Positions 24,891 to 34,421 of a stretch of DNA of 64,000 nt are shown in pieces. Origin of the DNA: CANLDA01 sp964021645. GTDB taxonomy: Bacteria > Pseudomonadota > Alphaproteobacteria > Rhodobacterales > Rhodobacteraceae. The notes beneath the pieces were generated by a model that was not told the origin of the DNA, did no database searches, and was given only the letters and a program-made list of their open reading frames with translations. The stretch's first letter is position 1, and every line of letters begins with the position of its first letter. A program made the translations under genes and the position numbers. The DNA is taken from positions 1 to 64,000 of the forward strand of contig CAXIAD010000006.1 of assembly GCA_964021645.1 (NCBI GenBank), read 5' to 3'.

Positions 24891-26798
24891 TTAACCGATC
24901 AGGCCGCCATCTTTGCGGGTGATGGCGAAAACGCCCGATCGTGGAACCGAGGTGCCGCCGCGGGGAAAATTACTGCCACCCTTTTCACCGGGATGTTGAA
25001 TGCCGACAAACATGGTGCGGCGATCGGCGGACCAGCACAGGCCGGTGATCTCTGCCTCATTCGGGCCAACAAGGAAGCGGCGGATTTCGCCTGTGGTGGT
25101 ATCCCCGACGAGCATCTGGTTGTTGCCCATGCCCGCAAAGTCACCCTCATTGGTATATTTACCGTCGGTCTGTATCCAGAGCAGGCCGGTGTCGTCAAAG
25201 GCCATGCCGTCGGGGCTGTTGAACATATTCCCTGCGTTGATGTTGCTTGAGCCCGCGTTGGCGTCAGTATGCACCACCGGGTTGCCGGCAAGGGCAAAGA
25301 GGCTCCATGCGAAACCCTGTGCGGTGTGGTCGGCATTGTCGGGCAGCCAATGGGCGATCTGGCCATAGTGGTTGCGTGTGCGTGGATTGGGACCGTTGGG
25401 GGCGGTATCATCGCCACCTGCGTTGGGTTTGCGGCCGCGATTTTTGTTATTGGTCAGGGCAACGTATGCCTCAACCCGTGTCGGGTTCACGGCGACCCAT
25501 TCGGGGCGATCCATGGTTGTTGCATCAACTGCCGAGGCAGCTAGGCGGGTGTGAATGCGGATCGTAGCGTCACTCATGCCGGTGGTTTCGGGGGTGAGGG
25601 GGATCCATTCACCGCGCATGTCGTCGTGGAATTTCGCCACATAAAGCGTGCCGTTTTCGAGCAGATCGGTATTGTCGCCGGTTGCCGAATAGATGCCTGC
25701 GGAGACAAACCGGTAGAGGTATTCGCCGCGCTCATCATCGCCAAGATACACGACGATATGACCGTTGGCGGCGATCACACAGGCCGCATTTTCATGTTTG
25801 AAGCGACCAAGAGCGGTGCGTTTTTTCGGAGTAGAGGCCGGATCAAACGGATCAATTTCGACGATATAGCCTGCGCGGTTGGGTTCATTTGGGTGCTTAG
25901 CCGCATCAAAACGCGCATCAATGTTGGCCCAGCCATAGCCCCAATCGGAGGCCGAGATACCATAGCGGCTTTGGGCTTCGGTGGCCTCAAATGAGGGATC
26001 AGAGGCAGAGAAATAACCGTTAAAGTTTTCTTCGCAGGTTAGATATGTGCCCCACGGGGTTTCGCCATTACCGCAATTGTTCCAAGTGCCTTTGCACATC
26101 GTGCCGGAGGGGTCGGCAGCAGTTTGCAAAAGCGGATGGCCAGCTGCGGGGCCTGTCAGGGTCATGTCGGTTTGGGGAGTGATGCGACGATTGAGCGGGC
26201 TGTCTTTGACCACGTGCCAATGATTGCCCTGCTGGGCGATCTCTATCACAGAGATGCCGTGGGCCATCATGCCCTTGGCTATGTCATCGGTATTGGCGAA
26301 TTTGGCATCCTCGCGATTACCCCAGATGATTTTACGGTTGGTGTATTCATTGTTTGCGGCCATGACGGTGCGGCCATTTTTGGTGAATATCGCCATGCCA
26401 TCATTATTATCGCCAAAGGCCAGCGCCTGAGAGGCAGCGGTGCCGCGTGTGCTGTCGTCAAATTCCTGCCCTGAGGACCACAGCGGATCACCCCATAAAA
26501 CAAGCGGTTGCCAGTCAAAGCCATCGGGCAGGGTGAGGGTGTCTGTGGTGTTGGCAGGCACCTGAGTAAAGCCGAAGCGATCGGTGGGGTTGGCGGTGGC
26601 GGTAGTGCTGGTGGCGTTTGCCTCTGGTGTCAGGGCTGTGGTGCCGACAAGAAAACTGCCCAGACCAAATGTCATGACGCCGCCTGCAAATCCCCGACGG
26701 GTAAGGGCGGTTTCAACAACGCGGTCAAAATCGTTTTCGATGGGACGAGGGTTGTTCAGGTCGTCTTGGTCATCAAAGGAGAGGTCGTTGAAATCCAT
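24891..26798 (-). CDS. PhoX-family (DUF839) phosphatase, Tat-exported
   Basis: 635 residues from ATG 26798 with GGAG eight bases upstream. The N-terminus is a long acidic leader with a twin-arginine motif (LTRRGFAGGV, about 33-42) and a hydrophobic stretch ending before EANA, so export is by Tat. The body shows PhoX landmarks: CKGTWNNCGNGETPWGTYLTCEENFNGYF (read in parts; Ca/Fe ligands), GRFKHENA, YLGDDERGEYLYRF and SPDGMAFDDTGLLWIQTDG. The family comprises Ca2+/Fe3+-dependent periplasmic phosphomonoesterases made under phosphate limitation. One Pho-box half-site (ATGACAG, 26866-26872 on the plus strand) lies about 70 bases upstream. Confidence 0.88.
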   Translation of the reverse strand: MDFNDLSFDDQDDLNNPRPIENDFDRVVETALTRRGFAGGVMTFGLGSFLVGTTALTPEANATSTTATANPTDRFGFTQVPANTTDTLTLPDGFDWQPLVLWGDPLWSSGQEFDDSTRGTAASQALAFGDNNDGMAIFTKNGRTVMAANNEYTNRKIIWGNREDAKFANTDDIAKGMMAHGISVIEIAQQGNHWHVVKDSPLNRRITPQTDMTLTGPAAGHPLLQTAADPSGTMCKGTWNNCGNGETPWGTYLTCEENFNGYFSASDPSFEATEAQSRYGISASDWGYGWANIDARFDAAKHPNEPNRAGYIVEIDPFDPASTPKKRTALGRFKHENAACVIAANGHIVVYLGDDERGEYLYRFVSAGIYSATGDNTDLLENGTLYVAKFHDDMRGEWIPLTPETTGMSDATIRIHTRLAASAVDATTMDRPEWVAVNPTRVEAYVALTNNKNRGRKPNAGGDDTAPNGPNPRTRNHYGQIAHWLPDNADHTAQGFAWSLFALAGNPVVHTDANAGSSNINAGNMFNSPDGMAFDDTGLLWIQTDGKYTNEGDFAGMGNNQMLVGDTTTGEIRRFLVGPNEAEITGLCWSADRRTMFVGIQHPGEKGGSNFPRGGTSVPRSGVFAITRKDGGLIG

Positions 26799-26931
26799 GG
26801 GTGCTGCTCCGTTCTGGCGGCTTGCTGGCGGCCGATTATATAGTCTGTACGCGAATTTGTGCGCCATGACAGCCTAGGGCAGGGATGCATCAGTTTTTTG
26901 ACGTTTGGGTTTCAGAAATGTGAAAACGCAA

Positions 26932-26959
26932 AACGCGCCCCAAGGTGGCGGGGCGCGTT
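26932..26959 (-). terminator. Rho-independent terminator of trpS
   Basis: AACGCGCCCC (26932-26941) pairs with GGGGCGCGTT (26950-26959). On the minus strand the stem runs into TTTTGCGTTTTC. Confidence 0.75.
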
Positions 26960-27032
26960 ATTGATGATGTTGCTATATGGGCCCGAATTTAGTGTGAATA
27001 AAGCCCACAAAAGGCGAAGCTGGCAACCGTGT

Positions 27033-28067
27033 TTAGGCGCCGACCATTCCCACAATTTCATAGGTTTGTTTCAGGATGGGTGCTGCGATGGCGCGGGCTT
27101 GGCCAGCACCATGGGCAAGGATTGCGTCGATCTCTGTTGTGTCCTGCATCAGGCGGGCCATTTCGGTGGAGATAGGCGCGAGTTTGGCCACGGCCAATTC
27201 TGCCAACATCGGTTTAAATTCGGAGAATTGCCGCCCGTTTACATCGCGCAGCACATCCTCGACCGACATATCGGCAAGGCCTGCGTAGATGTTCACAAGA
27301 TTGCGCGCCTCTGGGCGATCCTCAAGACCTTTTACCTCGCTTGGCAGGCCCTCGGTATCGGTTTTGGCCTTGCGGATTTTCTTGGCGATGGTGTCGGCGT
27401 CATCGGTCATGTTCAGGCGGCTGGCGTCTGAGGGATCGGATTTCGACATTTTCTTGGAGCCATCCCGCAAGGACATGACGCGGGTTGCGGCCCCTTCGAT
27501 CACGGGTTCGGTGATGGGGAAGAAATCAACGCCGTAGTCGTGGTTGAATTTGGTCGCGATATCGCGGGTCAGTTCCAGGTGTTGTTTTTGATCGTCTCCC
27601 ACGGGCACATGGGTCGCATGGTAGACGAGAATATCGGCGGCCATCAGGGCAGGATAGGCCAAGAGGCCAAGCGAGGCGTTCTGAGCGTTTTTGCCGGCCT
27701 TGTCCTTGAACTGTGTCATGCGCTGCATCCAGCCCATGCGGGCGACGCAGTTGAAAATCCACGCCAATTGCGTGTGCTCGGGCACTTGGGATTGGTTGAA
27801 CAGGATTGATTTATGCGGGTCCAGACCACTGGCAATGAAACCGGCACATAGTTCGCGCGTGGCGCGGCGCAGTTTCGCAGGATCCTGCCAGACAGAAATC
27901 GCGTGCAGATCGACCATGCAATACAGGGTCTGTGTGCCACTGTCCTGCATTTCTACAAACCGCTTAATCGCGCCAAGGTAATTGCCAAGGGTAAGCCCGC
28001 CGGAGGGCTGAATTCCCGAGAAGACCCGCGGCGTGAAAGAAGAGGACGATTGGAGCGCCTCGGTCAT
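27033..28067 (-). CDS. trpS: Tryptophanyl-tRNA synthetase
   Basis: 344 residues, class I synthetase charging tRNA-Trp. The N-terminal ATP motif is SGGLTLGNYLGA (HIGH equivalent, about 22-33). KKMSKSDPSD (about 206-215) is the KMSKS loop. The MVDLHA and ARMGWMQRMTQ segments belong to the tryptophan pocket and dimer interface. Length and order match bacterial TrpRS. It is divergent from the rhomboid-like gene with an 80-base gap and ends at a good terminator. Confidence 0.97.
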   Translation of the reverse strand: MTEALQSSSSFTPRVFSGIQPSGGLTLGNYLGAIKRFVEMQDSGTQTLYCMVDLHAISVWQDPAKLRRATRELCAGFIASGLDPHKSILFNQSQVPEHTQLAWIFNCVARMGWMQRMTQFKDKAGKNAQNASLGLLAYPALMAADILVYHATHVPVGDDQKQHLELTRDIATKFNHDYGVDFFPITEPVIEGAATRVMSLRDGSKKMSKSDPSDASRLNMTDDADTIAKKIRKAKTDTEGLPSEVKGLEDRPEARNLVNIYAGLADMSVEDVLRDVNGRQFSEFKPMLAELAVAKLAPISTEMARLMQDTTEIDAILAHGAGQARAIAAPILKQTYEIVGMVGA

Positions 28068-28146
28068 GGTATTTCTCCGTCTGGATTTATTGCTGTGCTT
28101 GGCTTACCCATGGCGTCTAATGCCGTCAAGGAAAGCCAAGAAAATC

Positions 28147-28830
28147 ATGAGTGAGCAAAATACCCACGCCGTCAATCCGCTGCCCCCCGTTGTGGTGGCG
28201 TTGTTTCTGGTGCTGGTCGGGGTTGAGGTGATTTTATACCTTGGCAGTAAGGGCATTGTCGGGGGACCGCAGGCGATAGGCTGGCGGCAACAGATTGTGC
28301 AGCAATATGGATTTTCGGACCGGATTTTCCAATGGATGCTGGAGAATAGGCAATATCCGAGTGAGCATGTGATGCGGCTGTTTACCTATCAGTTTGTGCA
28401 TACGGGATTTACCCATGCGGTGTTTTCGGGCGTGATGGTTTTGGCGATTGGCAAGATGGTTGGCGAGGTGTTTGCCGGTTGGGCGACGATGTTGATTTTT
28501 CTGCTGTCGGGGATTGTGGGCGCGTTGGTTTACGGTTTGGTTCTGGATACGCCTTTGTGGTTGATTGGGGCCTATCCCGGGATTTACGGGCTGATTGGCG
28601 CGTTTACGTTTTTGTTGTGGGTGCGGCTTGGGGCTGTGGGCGCAGGGCAGGCACGGGCGTTTACGTTGATCGGGTTCCTGCTGGGGATACAGTTGTTATT
28701 TGCGCTGGTGTTCGGGGGCAGCAAGGATTGGGTGGCGGATGTGGCCGGGTTTATCACCGGGTTTGGCATGTCGTTTTTGCTGGTGCCGGGGGGATGGGCC
28801 AAGATACGCGCGTTGATCCGGCGTGAGTGA
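28147..28830 (+). CDS. Rhomboid-like membrane protein lacking the catalytic dyad
   Basis: 227 residues from ATG 28147, with six hydrophobic helices and the rhomboid order. The L1/helix-2 region reads FVHTGFTHAVFSGVMVLAIG, where active rhomboids have H..W.H...N. Where proteases have GxSG, this protein has GAYPGIYGLIGAF, and the helix-6 His position (usually AHLGGF) reads VADVAGF. Both catalytic residues therefore appear to be missing. It is likely an inactive rhomboid-type pseudoprotease, perhaps a membrane chaperone. It is not obviously damaged, since the frame and helices are intact. Confidence 0.75.
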   Translation: MSEQNTHAVNPLPPVVVALFLVLVGVEVILYLGSKGIVGGPQAIGWRQQIVQQYGFSDRIFQWMLENRQYPSEHVMRLFTYQFVHTGFTHAVFSGVMVLAIGKMVGEVFAGWATMLIFLLSGIVGALVYGLVLDTPLWLIGAYPGIYGLIGAFTFLLWVRLGAVGAGQARAFTLIGFLLGIQLLFALVFGGSKDWVADVAGFITGFGMSFLLVPGGWAKIRALIRRE

Positions 28831-28860
28831 GGCCTAGAATTTGAAATGTTGTGGGTGTTG

Positions 28861-28904
28861 CCCCGTCGGATGCCTCCGGCGGGGATATTTTTGCTCAGAA
28901 GAAG
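28861..28904 (+). repeat. Hairpin + conserved-tail module, copy 3 (after rhomboid-like gene)
   Basis: CCCCGTCGGA (28861-28870) pairs over 10 bp (one G-U) with TCCGGCGGGG (28875-28884) around TGCC. ATATTTTT and then GCTCAGAAGAAG follow. It lies 30 bases past the stop codon in the same orientation. Confidence 0.85.
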
Positions 28905-28936
28905 GGCGGAATGTTCACGCTAGATTGGTGCGCGGG

Positions 28937-30466
28937 TTATTTGCGGCGGAAATCTGAGGGTTGGAAGGCTTTGATGGCGAAACCGAGCGCGAAGTAGGTG
29001 AGGGTGCCTGACAGGATCAGGGCCGTCAGCGCGAGGTAGCGCCAGCCGGGCGTGCCTAGGGCGGGGCCAAGCAGCAGGGTTGCGGCCCAGAGTTCGACGC
29101 CCATCACGACAGAGACCAAGCAGATGCGCCAAATGCGGCGACGAAAGCGGGCGTCAAAGCGGGCGACATCGCCCATATTACGTGCGCCCCGGTGCAGGAG
29201 CGCAACCATCAGCCAAGCGGCCAATGTGGTGGCAATGGCGGGGGCAATCCAGCCGATCATGCGCGAGAGTCCGATGGCAATCACAGCATTCACGGCCATG
29301 GCCCAGAGGGCGTAGCGGAACGGGCTTTTGGTATCTTCGCGGGCGAAAAACAGCGGTTGTTGCAGTTTTTGCAGCACAAAGGCGGGCAGGCCGAGGCCAT
29401 AGATCGCCACGGCCATGGCGATTGCAGCACTATCGTCGGCGGTGGCCTGGCCGCGTTCAAACAGGACCGAGACCAGCGGTAGGGGAATGATGATAAGCGC
29501 CACGGCGCAGGGTATGGTGAGAGCGAGGGCGATTTCGCCGGCGCGGGAAAACGCCTCGCGGGCACCGACGTCATCACGGGCCTTCAGGCGGCGCGACAGA
29601 TCGGGCAGCAGCACGACGCCAACAGCGATGCCAACCACGCCAAGGGGCAGTTGATAGAGGCGGTCTGCGGCAAAGAGCCACCCCACTGCGTGATCAAAAT
29701 GCGAGGCGACCTGTTGGCCGACCAGCAGGTTGATCTGTACCACACCGCCCGCCATGGCAGCAGGGATCGCGATTTTGGTGAGGCGTTTCAGGTCGGGCGT
29801 GATGCGGGGCAGACGCAGACGCAGCGGAAAGCCCGCGCGGGTGGCCGCAATAGCGACAAGGATAAATTGCGCAACGCCCGCAAATGGAATGGCCCAGACC
29901 AGCGCGCGGGCCACATCGGCCCCCAATTGATGGGCAATGACCATGGCCCCAACCAACAAGACATTTAGCAAAACCGGCGCAGCAGCGGCGGCGGCAAAGC
30001 GCCCGGTGGCGTTCAGCACACCCGACAAAAGGGCTGCCAGCGAGATAAACAGGATATAGGGGAATGCGATGCGGCCAAATTCGACCGACAGCCCAAATTG
30101 TTCCTGTCCGGCAAAGCCAGAGGCCAGCGCCCAGATCAACCACGGCATGGTAAGTTGCGCCAAGAGTGTCAGCACAATCAGAACCGTGGCCAGCCCCGCA
30201 AAGGCATCTTGGGCGAAACCTTGGGGGTCTTCTCCGCCCTCAAGTTTTTTGGAGAACATGGGGATAAAGGCCATGTTGAACGCGCCCTCGGCAAAGAAAC
30301 GGCGGAACATGTTTGGCAGGCGAAAGGCGACGACATAGGCTTCGTATAAGGGGCCAGTGCCCAGCAGGCCCAAGATCATAACATCACGCACAAAGCCCAA
30401 CAAACGGCTGGCCATGGTCCAACCGCCAACCGTAAGAAAGCTGCGTAAAAGCCGGATCGGTTTCAC
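28937..30466 (-). CDS. murJ: Lipid II flippase MurJ
   Basis: 509 residues with about fourteen hydrophobic helices. It carries the MurJ N-terminal signature TMASRLLGFVRDVMI (about 17-31) and ...AYVVAFRLPNMFRRFFAEGAFN, including the conserved Arg residues of the central cavity. It flips lipid-linked peptidoglycan precursor across the inner membrane. The start overlaps the glnD stop by four bases. The synteny glnD-murJ is common in alphaproteobacteria. Essential in most species. Confidence 0.96.
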   Translation of the reverse strand: MKPIRLLRSFLTVGGWTMASRLLGFVRDVMILGLLGTGPLYEAYVVAFRLPNMFRRFFAEGAFNMAFIPMFSKKLEGGEDPQGFAQDAFAGLATVLIVLTLLAQLTMPWLIWALASGFAGQEQFGLSVEFGRIAFPYILFISLAALLSGVLNATGRFAAAAAAPVLLNVLLVGAMVIAHQLGADVARALVWAIPFAGVAQFILVAIAATRAGFPLRLRLPRITPDLKRLTKIAIPAAMAGGVVQINLLVGQQVASHFDHAVGWLFAADRLYQLPLGVVGIAVGVVLLPDLSRRLKARDDVGAREAFSRAGEIALALTIPCAVALIIIPLPLVSVLFERGQATADDSAAIAMAVAIYGLGLPAFVLQKLQQPLFFAREDTKSPFRYALWAMAVNAVIAIGLSRMIGWIAPAIATTLAAWLMVALLHRGARNMGDVARFDARFRRRIWRICLVSVVMGVELWAATLLLGPALGTPGWRYLALTALILSGTLTYFALGFAIKAFQPSDFRRK

Positions 30467-33273
30467 GAATGCGCCCTTTCGCTGCCTTTGGTGATCGCGT
30501 CGCGCAGACGTTTTTCCAAGGTGTCCTGTTTGGATTTGGTGTGGAATTTCAACCCGAACATATCCTTGACATAAAACGTATCGACCACCTGTTCGCCGTA
30601 GGTCGCGATGACGGCGGAGGCGATGTACACATTGGTATTGGCCAATGTGCGTGTGAGATCATAAAGCAGGCCCGCGCGGTCGCGGGTATCCACCTCGATG
30701 ATGGTATAAATCTCGGAACCTTCGTTATCAAAGGTGATGGTGGTGGGCACGCGAAAGGCGCGCTCGCGTTTCTTGATTTTCTCGGGCGAGATAATGGCTT
30801 CGATGGTGATTTCTTCGCCGCGCAGGGCCTTGTGGATCATCTGGTGGAGGCGTTTCAGGCGGCTGACCTCATAGGGGCTGCCATCGGCATCCTGCACCCA
30901 AAAGGCCGCCGTGGCGTAGCCATCCTTGGAGGTATAGGTGCGGGCATCCACCACATTGGCGACAACCAGCGCCAGGGCGCCTGCAATGCGCGAGAAGATA
31001 CCGGGGTGATCAGCCAAGGCAAAGCAGATGCGCGTTGCGTCACGATCGGTGTCGGGATGCAAATCCATCGCGACCTCATCATCAGACAGGTCTTTGAGCA
31101 GGCGGGCGAAAACCACATGGGCGGTGACATGCAACCCCTGCCAATAGGGATCATAGTGGCGGGCGGTCTCGATTTTGAGATCCTTGGCGGACCAGTCGGA
31201 CAATTCGGCGCGCAGCAGTTTCTTGGCTTCGGCCCCGCGATGTTCACGGTTCAGGGCCTCCATACCATCCTCAAGGGCGGTGCGGGTCTGGTTATAAAGG
31301 GCGCGGATCAGGACGGCCTTCCAGTTGTTCCACGTATCGGGACCAACGCCGCGAATGTCGCAAACGGTGAGGATGGTCAGCAGATCCAGACGTTTGACGG
31401 TTTGCACGGCCTTGGCAAAGCCGCGAATGGTGCGCGGGTCAGAAACATCGCGTTTTTGCGCCACATCAGACATCAACAGGTGGTAGCGCACGAGCCATTC
31501 GACGGTCTCGCAGTCTGTTTTGCTAAGACCGAGGCGCGGGGCGACCTTGCGGGCGATTTGCGCGCCAAGGATAGAGTGGTCAATGTCGCGACCCTTGCCG
31601 ATATCATGCAGGAGCATGGCGACAAATAAGACCTTTCGGTTCAGACCCTTACGCAGCAATCCCGAAGAAAGGGGGAGTTCATCCTCCAGCTCTTCGCGTT
31701 CGATCTGGGCAAAGTTTGAGATCACCTGAATCGTATGCTCATCCACGGTATAGGAATGGTACATGTTGAACTGCATCATCGCGACGATGGGTTCAAATTC
31801 GGGAATAAACGCCGATAGCACGCCCAATTCGTTCATGCGCCGGAGGGCGCGTTCTGGATTGCCGTGCTTGAGCAGCAGATCAAGAAAAATGCGCCGGGCC
31901 TCTTTGTTGTCGCGCATGTCATTGTCGATCAGATGCAGGTTGGCGGTGACCAGACGCATGGCATCGGGGTGGATCAAGAGACCTGTACGCAGGGCTTCCT
32001 CAAATACGCGCAGCAGGTTCAGTTTATCCTGTAGGAAAACCTCTGCATCCTCAACAGCGAGGCGATTGTGGATCACCTCATAGCCCGCTTTGATACGGGG
32101 GCGGCGGCGGAACATCCGCTCCATTAGCGGCGCTGCTTTGGCGTGGGAGGCCTCTAGTTTGGTGAGCAGAATGCGTGTCAAATCACCCACGGTGGTGGCA
32201 TGGCGGAAATAGTCCTGCATGAAATGCTCTACCGCACGGCGCCCGCCCCTGTCGTAGTAACCCATCGCCTCGGCAACCATGACCTGCATATCAAAGGTCA
32301 GCTGCTCTGAGGGGCGTTTGTTGATCAGGTGCAGATGCGCGCGGGTGGCCCAGAGGAAATTTTCGGCGCGGGTGAACTCTTGGAATTCTTCCTCAAGAAA
32401 CAGGCCAAGGTCGACCAATTCGGCAACATCATTCACATGGTAGACATATTTCGCGATCCAAAACAGCGATTGCAGATCACGCAGCCCGCCTTTGCCCTCT
32501 TTGACGTTGGGTTCAACAACATAGCGCTGTCCCTGCTTTTTATGGCGGGCGTCGCGCTCGGTTAGTTTAGCTTCGATGAATTCACGCTCGGTGCCCTCAA
32601 ACAGTTCCTTTTGCAGACGCTCGTTTAATTCCGCAGCCAAGGGCGTGTGACCCATCAGAAAACGGTTTTCCAATAGGGCGGTGCGAATGGTGTAATCCTC
32701 AGTGCCGAGGCGCAAACAGTCCTTGATGGTGCGGCTGGCATGGCCGACCTTTAGGCGTAAATCCCACAGGATGTAGAGCATGGATTCAATCACGCTTTCG
32801 GCCCAAGCGGTGATTTTATAGGGGGTCAGAAATAGCAGATCGACATCAGATTGAGGCGCCATTTCGCCGCGCCCATAGCCACCAACCGCAAATAGCGCGA
32901 TGCGCTCGCCCTCGGTTGGATTGGCGATTGGGTGCAGCCTGACCGTGGCCGTGTGATAGGCCGCAGCGATCAGGCAATCGGTCAGCCATGTATAGGCGCG
33001 CGTCATGGGGCGCGCATCAAAGGGACGCGCAGCAAAGCCCGTCGCAATCGCGGCCATGCCGGATTTTCGCGTGGCCAAAAGCAGGCTGACCACCTCGGCG
33101 CGCATTTCGCGGCTGTCTAGGGGTTTGGCGCATACCTCCAGCAATGCCGCGCCTTGGGTGGCGCGGTCAAATATGGCATCGGCATCACAGATCAGATCTG
33201 TGGGAGGGGTCGGGAAAACGGGAAAGCCGGGATTAGAATCCGGCGCCGCCGAAGCGTCTTGGGGCAGGGTCAA
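30463..33273 (-). CDS. glnD: [Protein-PII] uridylyltransferase / uridylyl-removing enzyme
   Basis: 936-residue nitrogen sensor that uridylylates PII at low glutamine and removes UMP at high glutamine. Domains in order: nucleotidyltransferase with GGYGRGE (131-137) and SDVD (142-145); a GlnE-like linker; the HD domain with LLHDIGKG (about 545); and two C-terminal ACT domains (starting near ICFALADHPGIFS and TIIEVDTRDRAGLLYDL). The start is a TTG. It is chosen because an in-frame stop lies just upstream and AGGTGG sits six bases before it. The first 41 bases overlap the end of the lipoprotein gene. Confidence 0.96.
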   Translation of the reverse strand: MTLPQDASAAPDSNPGFPVFPTPPTDLICDADAIFDRATQGAALLEVCAKPLDSREMRAEVVSLLLATRKSGMAAIATGFAARPFDARPMTRAYTWLTDCLIAAAYHTATVRLHPIANPTEGERIALFAVGGYGRGEMAPQSDVDLLFLTPYKITAWAESVIESMLYILWDLRLKVGHASRTIKDCLRLGTEDYTIRTALLENRFLMGHTPLAAELNERLQKELFEGTEREFIEAKLTERDARHKKQGQRYVVEPNVKEGKGGLRDLQSLFWIAKYVYHVNDVAELVDLGLFLEEEFQEFTRAENFLWATRAHLHLINKRPSEQLTFDMQVMVAEAMGYYDRGGRRAVEHFMQDYFRHATTVGDLTRILLTKLEASHAKAAPLMERMFRRRPRIKAGYEVIHNRLAVEDAEVFLQDKLNLLRVFEEALRTGLLIHPDAMRLVTANLHLIDNDMRDNKEARRIFLDLLLKHGNPERALRRMNELGVLSAFIPEFEPIVAMMQFNMYHSYTVDEHTIQVISNFAQIEREELEDELPLSSGLLRKGLNRKVLFVAMLLHDIGKGRDIDHSILGAQIARKVAPRLGLSKTDCETVEWLVRYHLLMSDVAQKRDVSDPRTIRGFAKAVQTVKRLDLLTILTVCDIRGVGPDTWNNWKAVLIRALYNQTRTALEDGMEALNREHRGAEAKKLLRAELSDWSAKDLKIETARHYDPYWQGLHVTAHVVFARLLKDLSDDEVAMDLHPDTDRDATRICFALADHPGIFSRIAGALALVVANVVDARTYTSKDGYATAAFWVQDADGSPYEVSRLKRLHQMIHKALRGEEITIEAIISPEKIKKRERAFRVPTTITFDNEGSEIYTIIEVDTRDRAGLLYDLTRTLANTNVYIASAVIATYGEQVVDTFYVKDMFGLKFHTKSKQDTLEKRLRDAITKGSERAHS

Positions 33274-34408
33274 TCACAACCACCTGTTTGTTCTGGATCG
33301 TCGCGATGGCGAGACCGCGTTCGTTTGTACCGTCTGGAAGGAGGCGGAAAACACCGTTAACCCCCTGAAATCCGGCGCTTTGAGTAAGAGCGGCTGCGGT
33401 CAACGCATCACTTTTTCCAGCCTTGACCAGCGCCCCAATAGCGGCGATGCCATCATAGGCTAGCCCGCCAATCGGATGGGGCTGCGCGCCATAAGCTGTT
33501 TGATAGCGGCTGCGAAACTGTGCGGCCAGCGTCGGATCAGGCATGGCGAACCAACCGCCCTGAACACCGGGGAGCGACAGGGTTTGCGCAGGAATATCCC
33601 AGCGGGTCAGACCGATGAATTGCGTGGTTGCGGGGCTTAGGCCCGCCTCGGGCAACATTTGCGAAAACAGCGGCAGCGCGCCTGATGTGTCGGCTGTCAT
33701 AAAGATCGTGTCTGCCTGGCTTGAATCCGCAGTGGCGCGGATTTGGCTGACAGCATTCACAACGCCCTGCTGAGAAAAATCGTATGAGACCACACCCGCT
33801 CCGGCGATGGAGGTTTTGTTGATCGCGTTTACCGCAGCATTGCGCCCTTGGTGACCCGATACATTGTCGGCGTGCACGATCAGCATGCGATTTTTGCCGT
33901 TGCGGCTGGCGTAACTTACCAACCGGTTGGCGGTGTTCTGAAAGGTTGGCCCCAGGACAAAGACGTTACCGCCTGCGATTGTGGTGTTGTTGGAGAAGGA
34001 CAGAACATTGACGCCCTTTTTCGCAGCAGCCACACCCGCGGCATTCGCGGCCTCGGCAAACACCGGGCCCAGAATGATTTTTGCGCCGTCATTCACAGCG
34101 GTTGCCGCCGCAGCTTGTGCGGTGGCGGCATTGCCCCCCGTTGCATAAATGCGCAGATCAATTTGCACGCCATCCAAATCGCTGATGGCGAGGCGTGCGG
34201 CGTTCTCAAGGCTTTGCGCGAGCAACGCATCACCGGATTGGTTTGATCCTTTGGGAACCAGCAAAGCAACAGGCACAGGCGCATCGGTATTGATGGAGGG
34301 ACCACCGCCAAGCGTCGTTGGCTCACATGCAGCAACGAGGGCAAATGTGGCAACTGCCAGCGCAGCCCCTTTTAGAAACTTGCGGGCGGGGGTAAAAACA
34401 GCGAACAT
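33233..34408 (-). CDS. LpoA-like penicillin-binding protein activator (lipoprotein)
   Basis: 391 residues from ATG 34408 with GAGGA upstream. The N-terminus is a lipoprotein signal: basic start, hydrophobic stretch ATFALVAA, then lipobox Cys (LVAAC). The rest is a type I periplasmic binding-protein fold, as in LpoA and Leu/Ile/Val receptors, with VPVALLVPKGSNQSGDAL opening the domain. E. coli lpoA lies between rsmI and yraN. Here rsmI-yraN are divergent next door, which supports the LpoA relationship. Probable outer-membrane activator of peptidoglycan synthases; direct activity is not proven in alphaproteobacteria as far as I know. Confidence 0.78.
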   Translation of the reverse strand: MFAVFTPARKFLKGAALAVATFALVAACEPTTLGGGPSINTDAPVPVALLVPKGSNQSGDALLAQSLENAARLAISDLDGVQIDLRIYATGGNAATAQAAAATAVNDGAKIILGPVFAEAANAAGVAAAKKGVNVLSFSNNTTIAGGNVFVLGPTFQNTANRLVSYASRNGKNRMLIVHADNVSGHQGRNAAVNAINKTSIAGAGVVSYDFSQQGVVNAVSQIRATADSSQADTIFMTADTSGALPLFSQMLPEAGLSPATTQFIGLTRWDIPAQTLSLPGVQGGWFAMPDPTLAAQFRSRYQTAYGAQPHPIGGLAYDGIAAIGALVKAGKSDALTAAALTQSAGFQGVNGVFRLLPDGTNERGLAIATIQNKQVVVIDPAPRRFGGAGF

Positions 34409-34421
34409 GAGATCAATCCTC

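Noticed and set aside
30469..31629. Long open frame opposite glnD (386 codons, plus strand)
   Set aside because: It is a shadow of the glnD coding strand, repetitive in Gly/His/Ile, with no recognisable motif or ribosome site.
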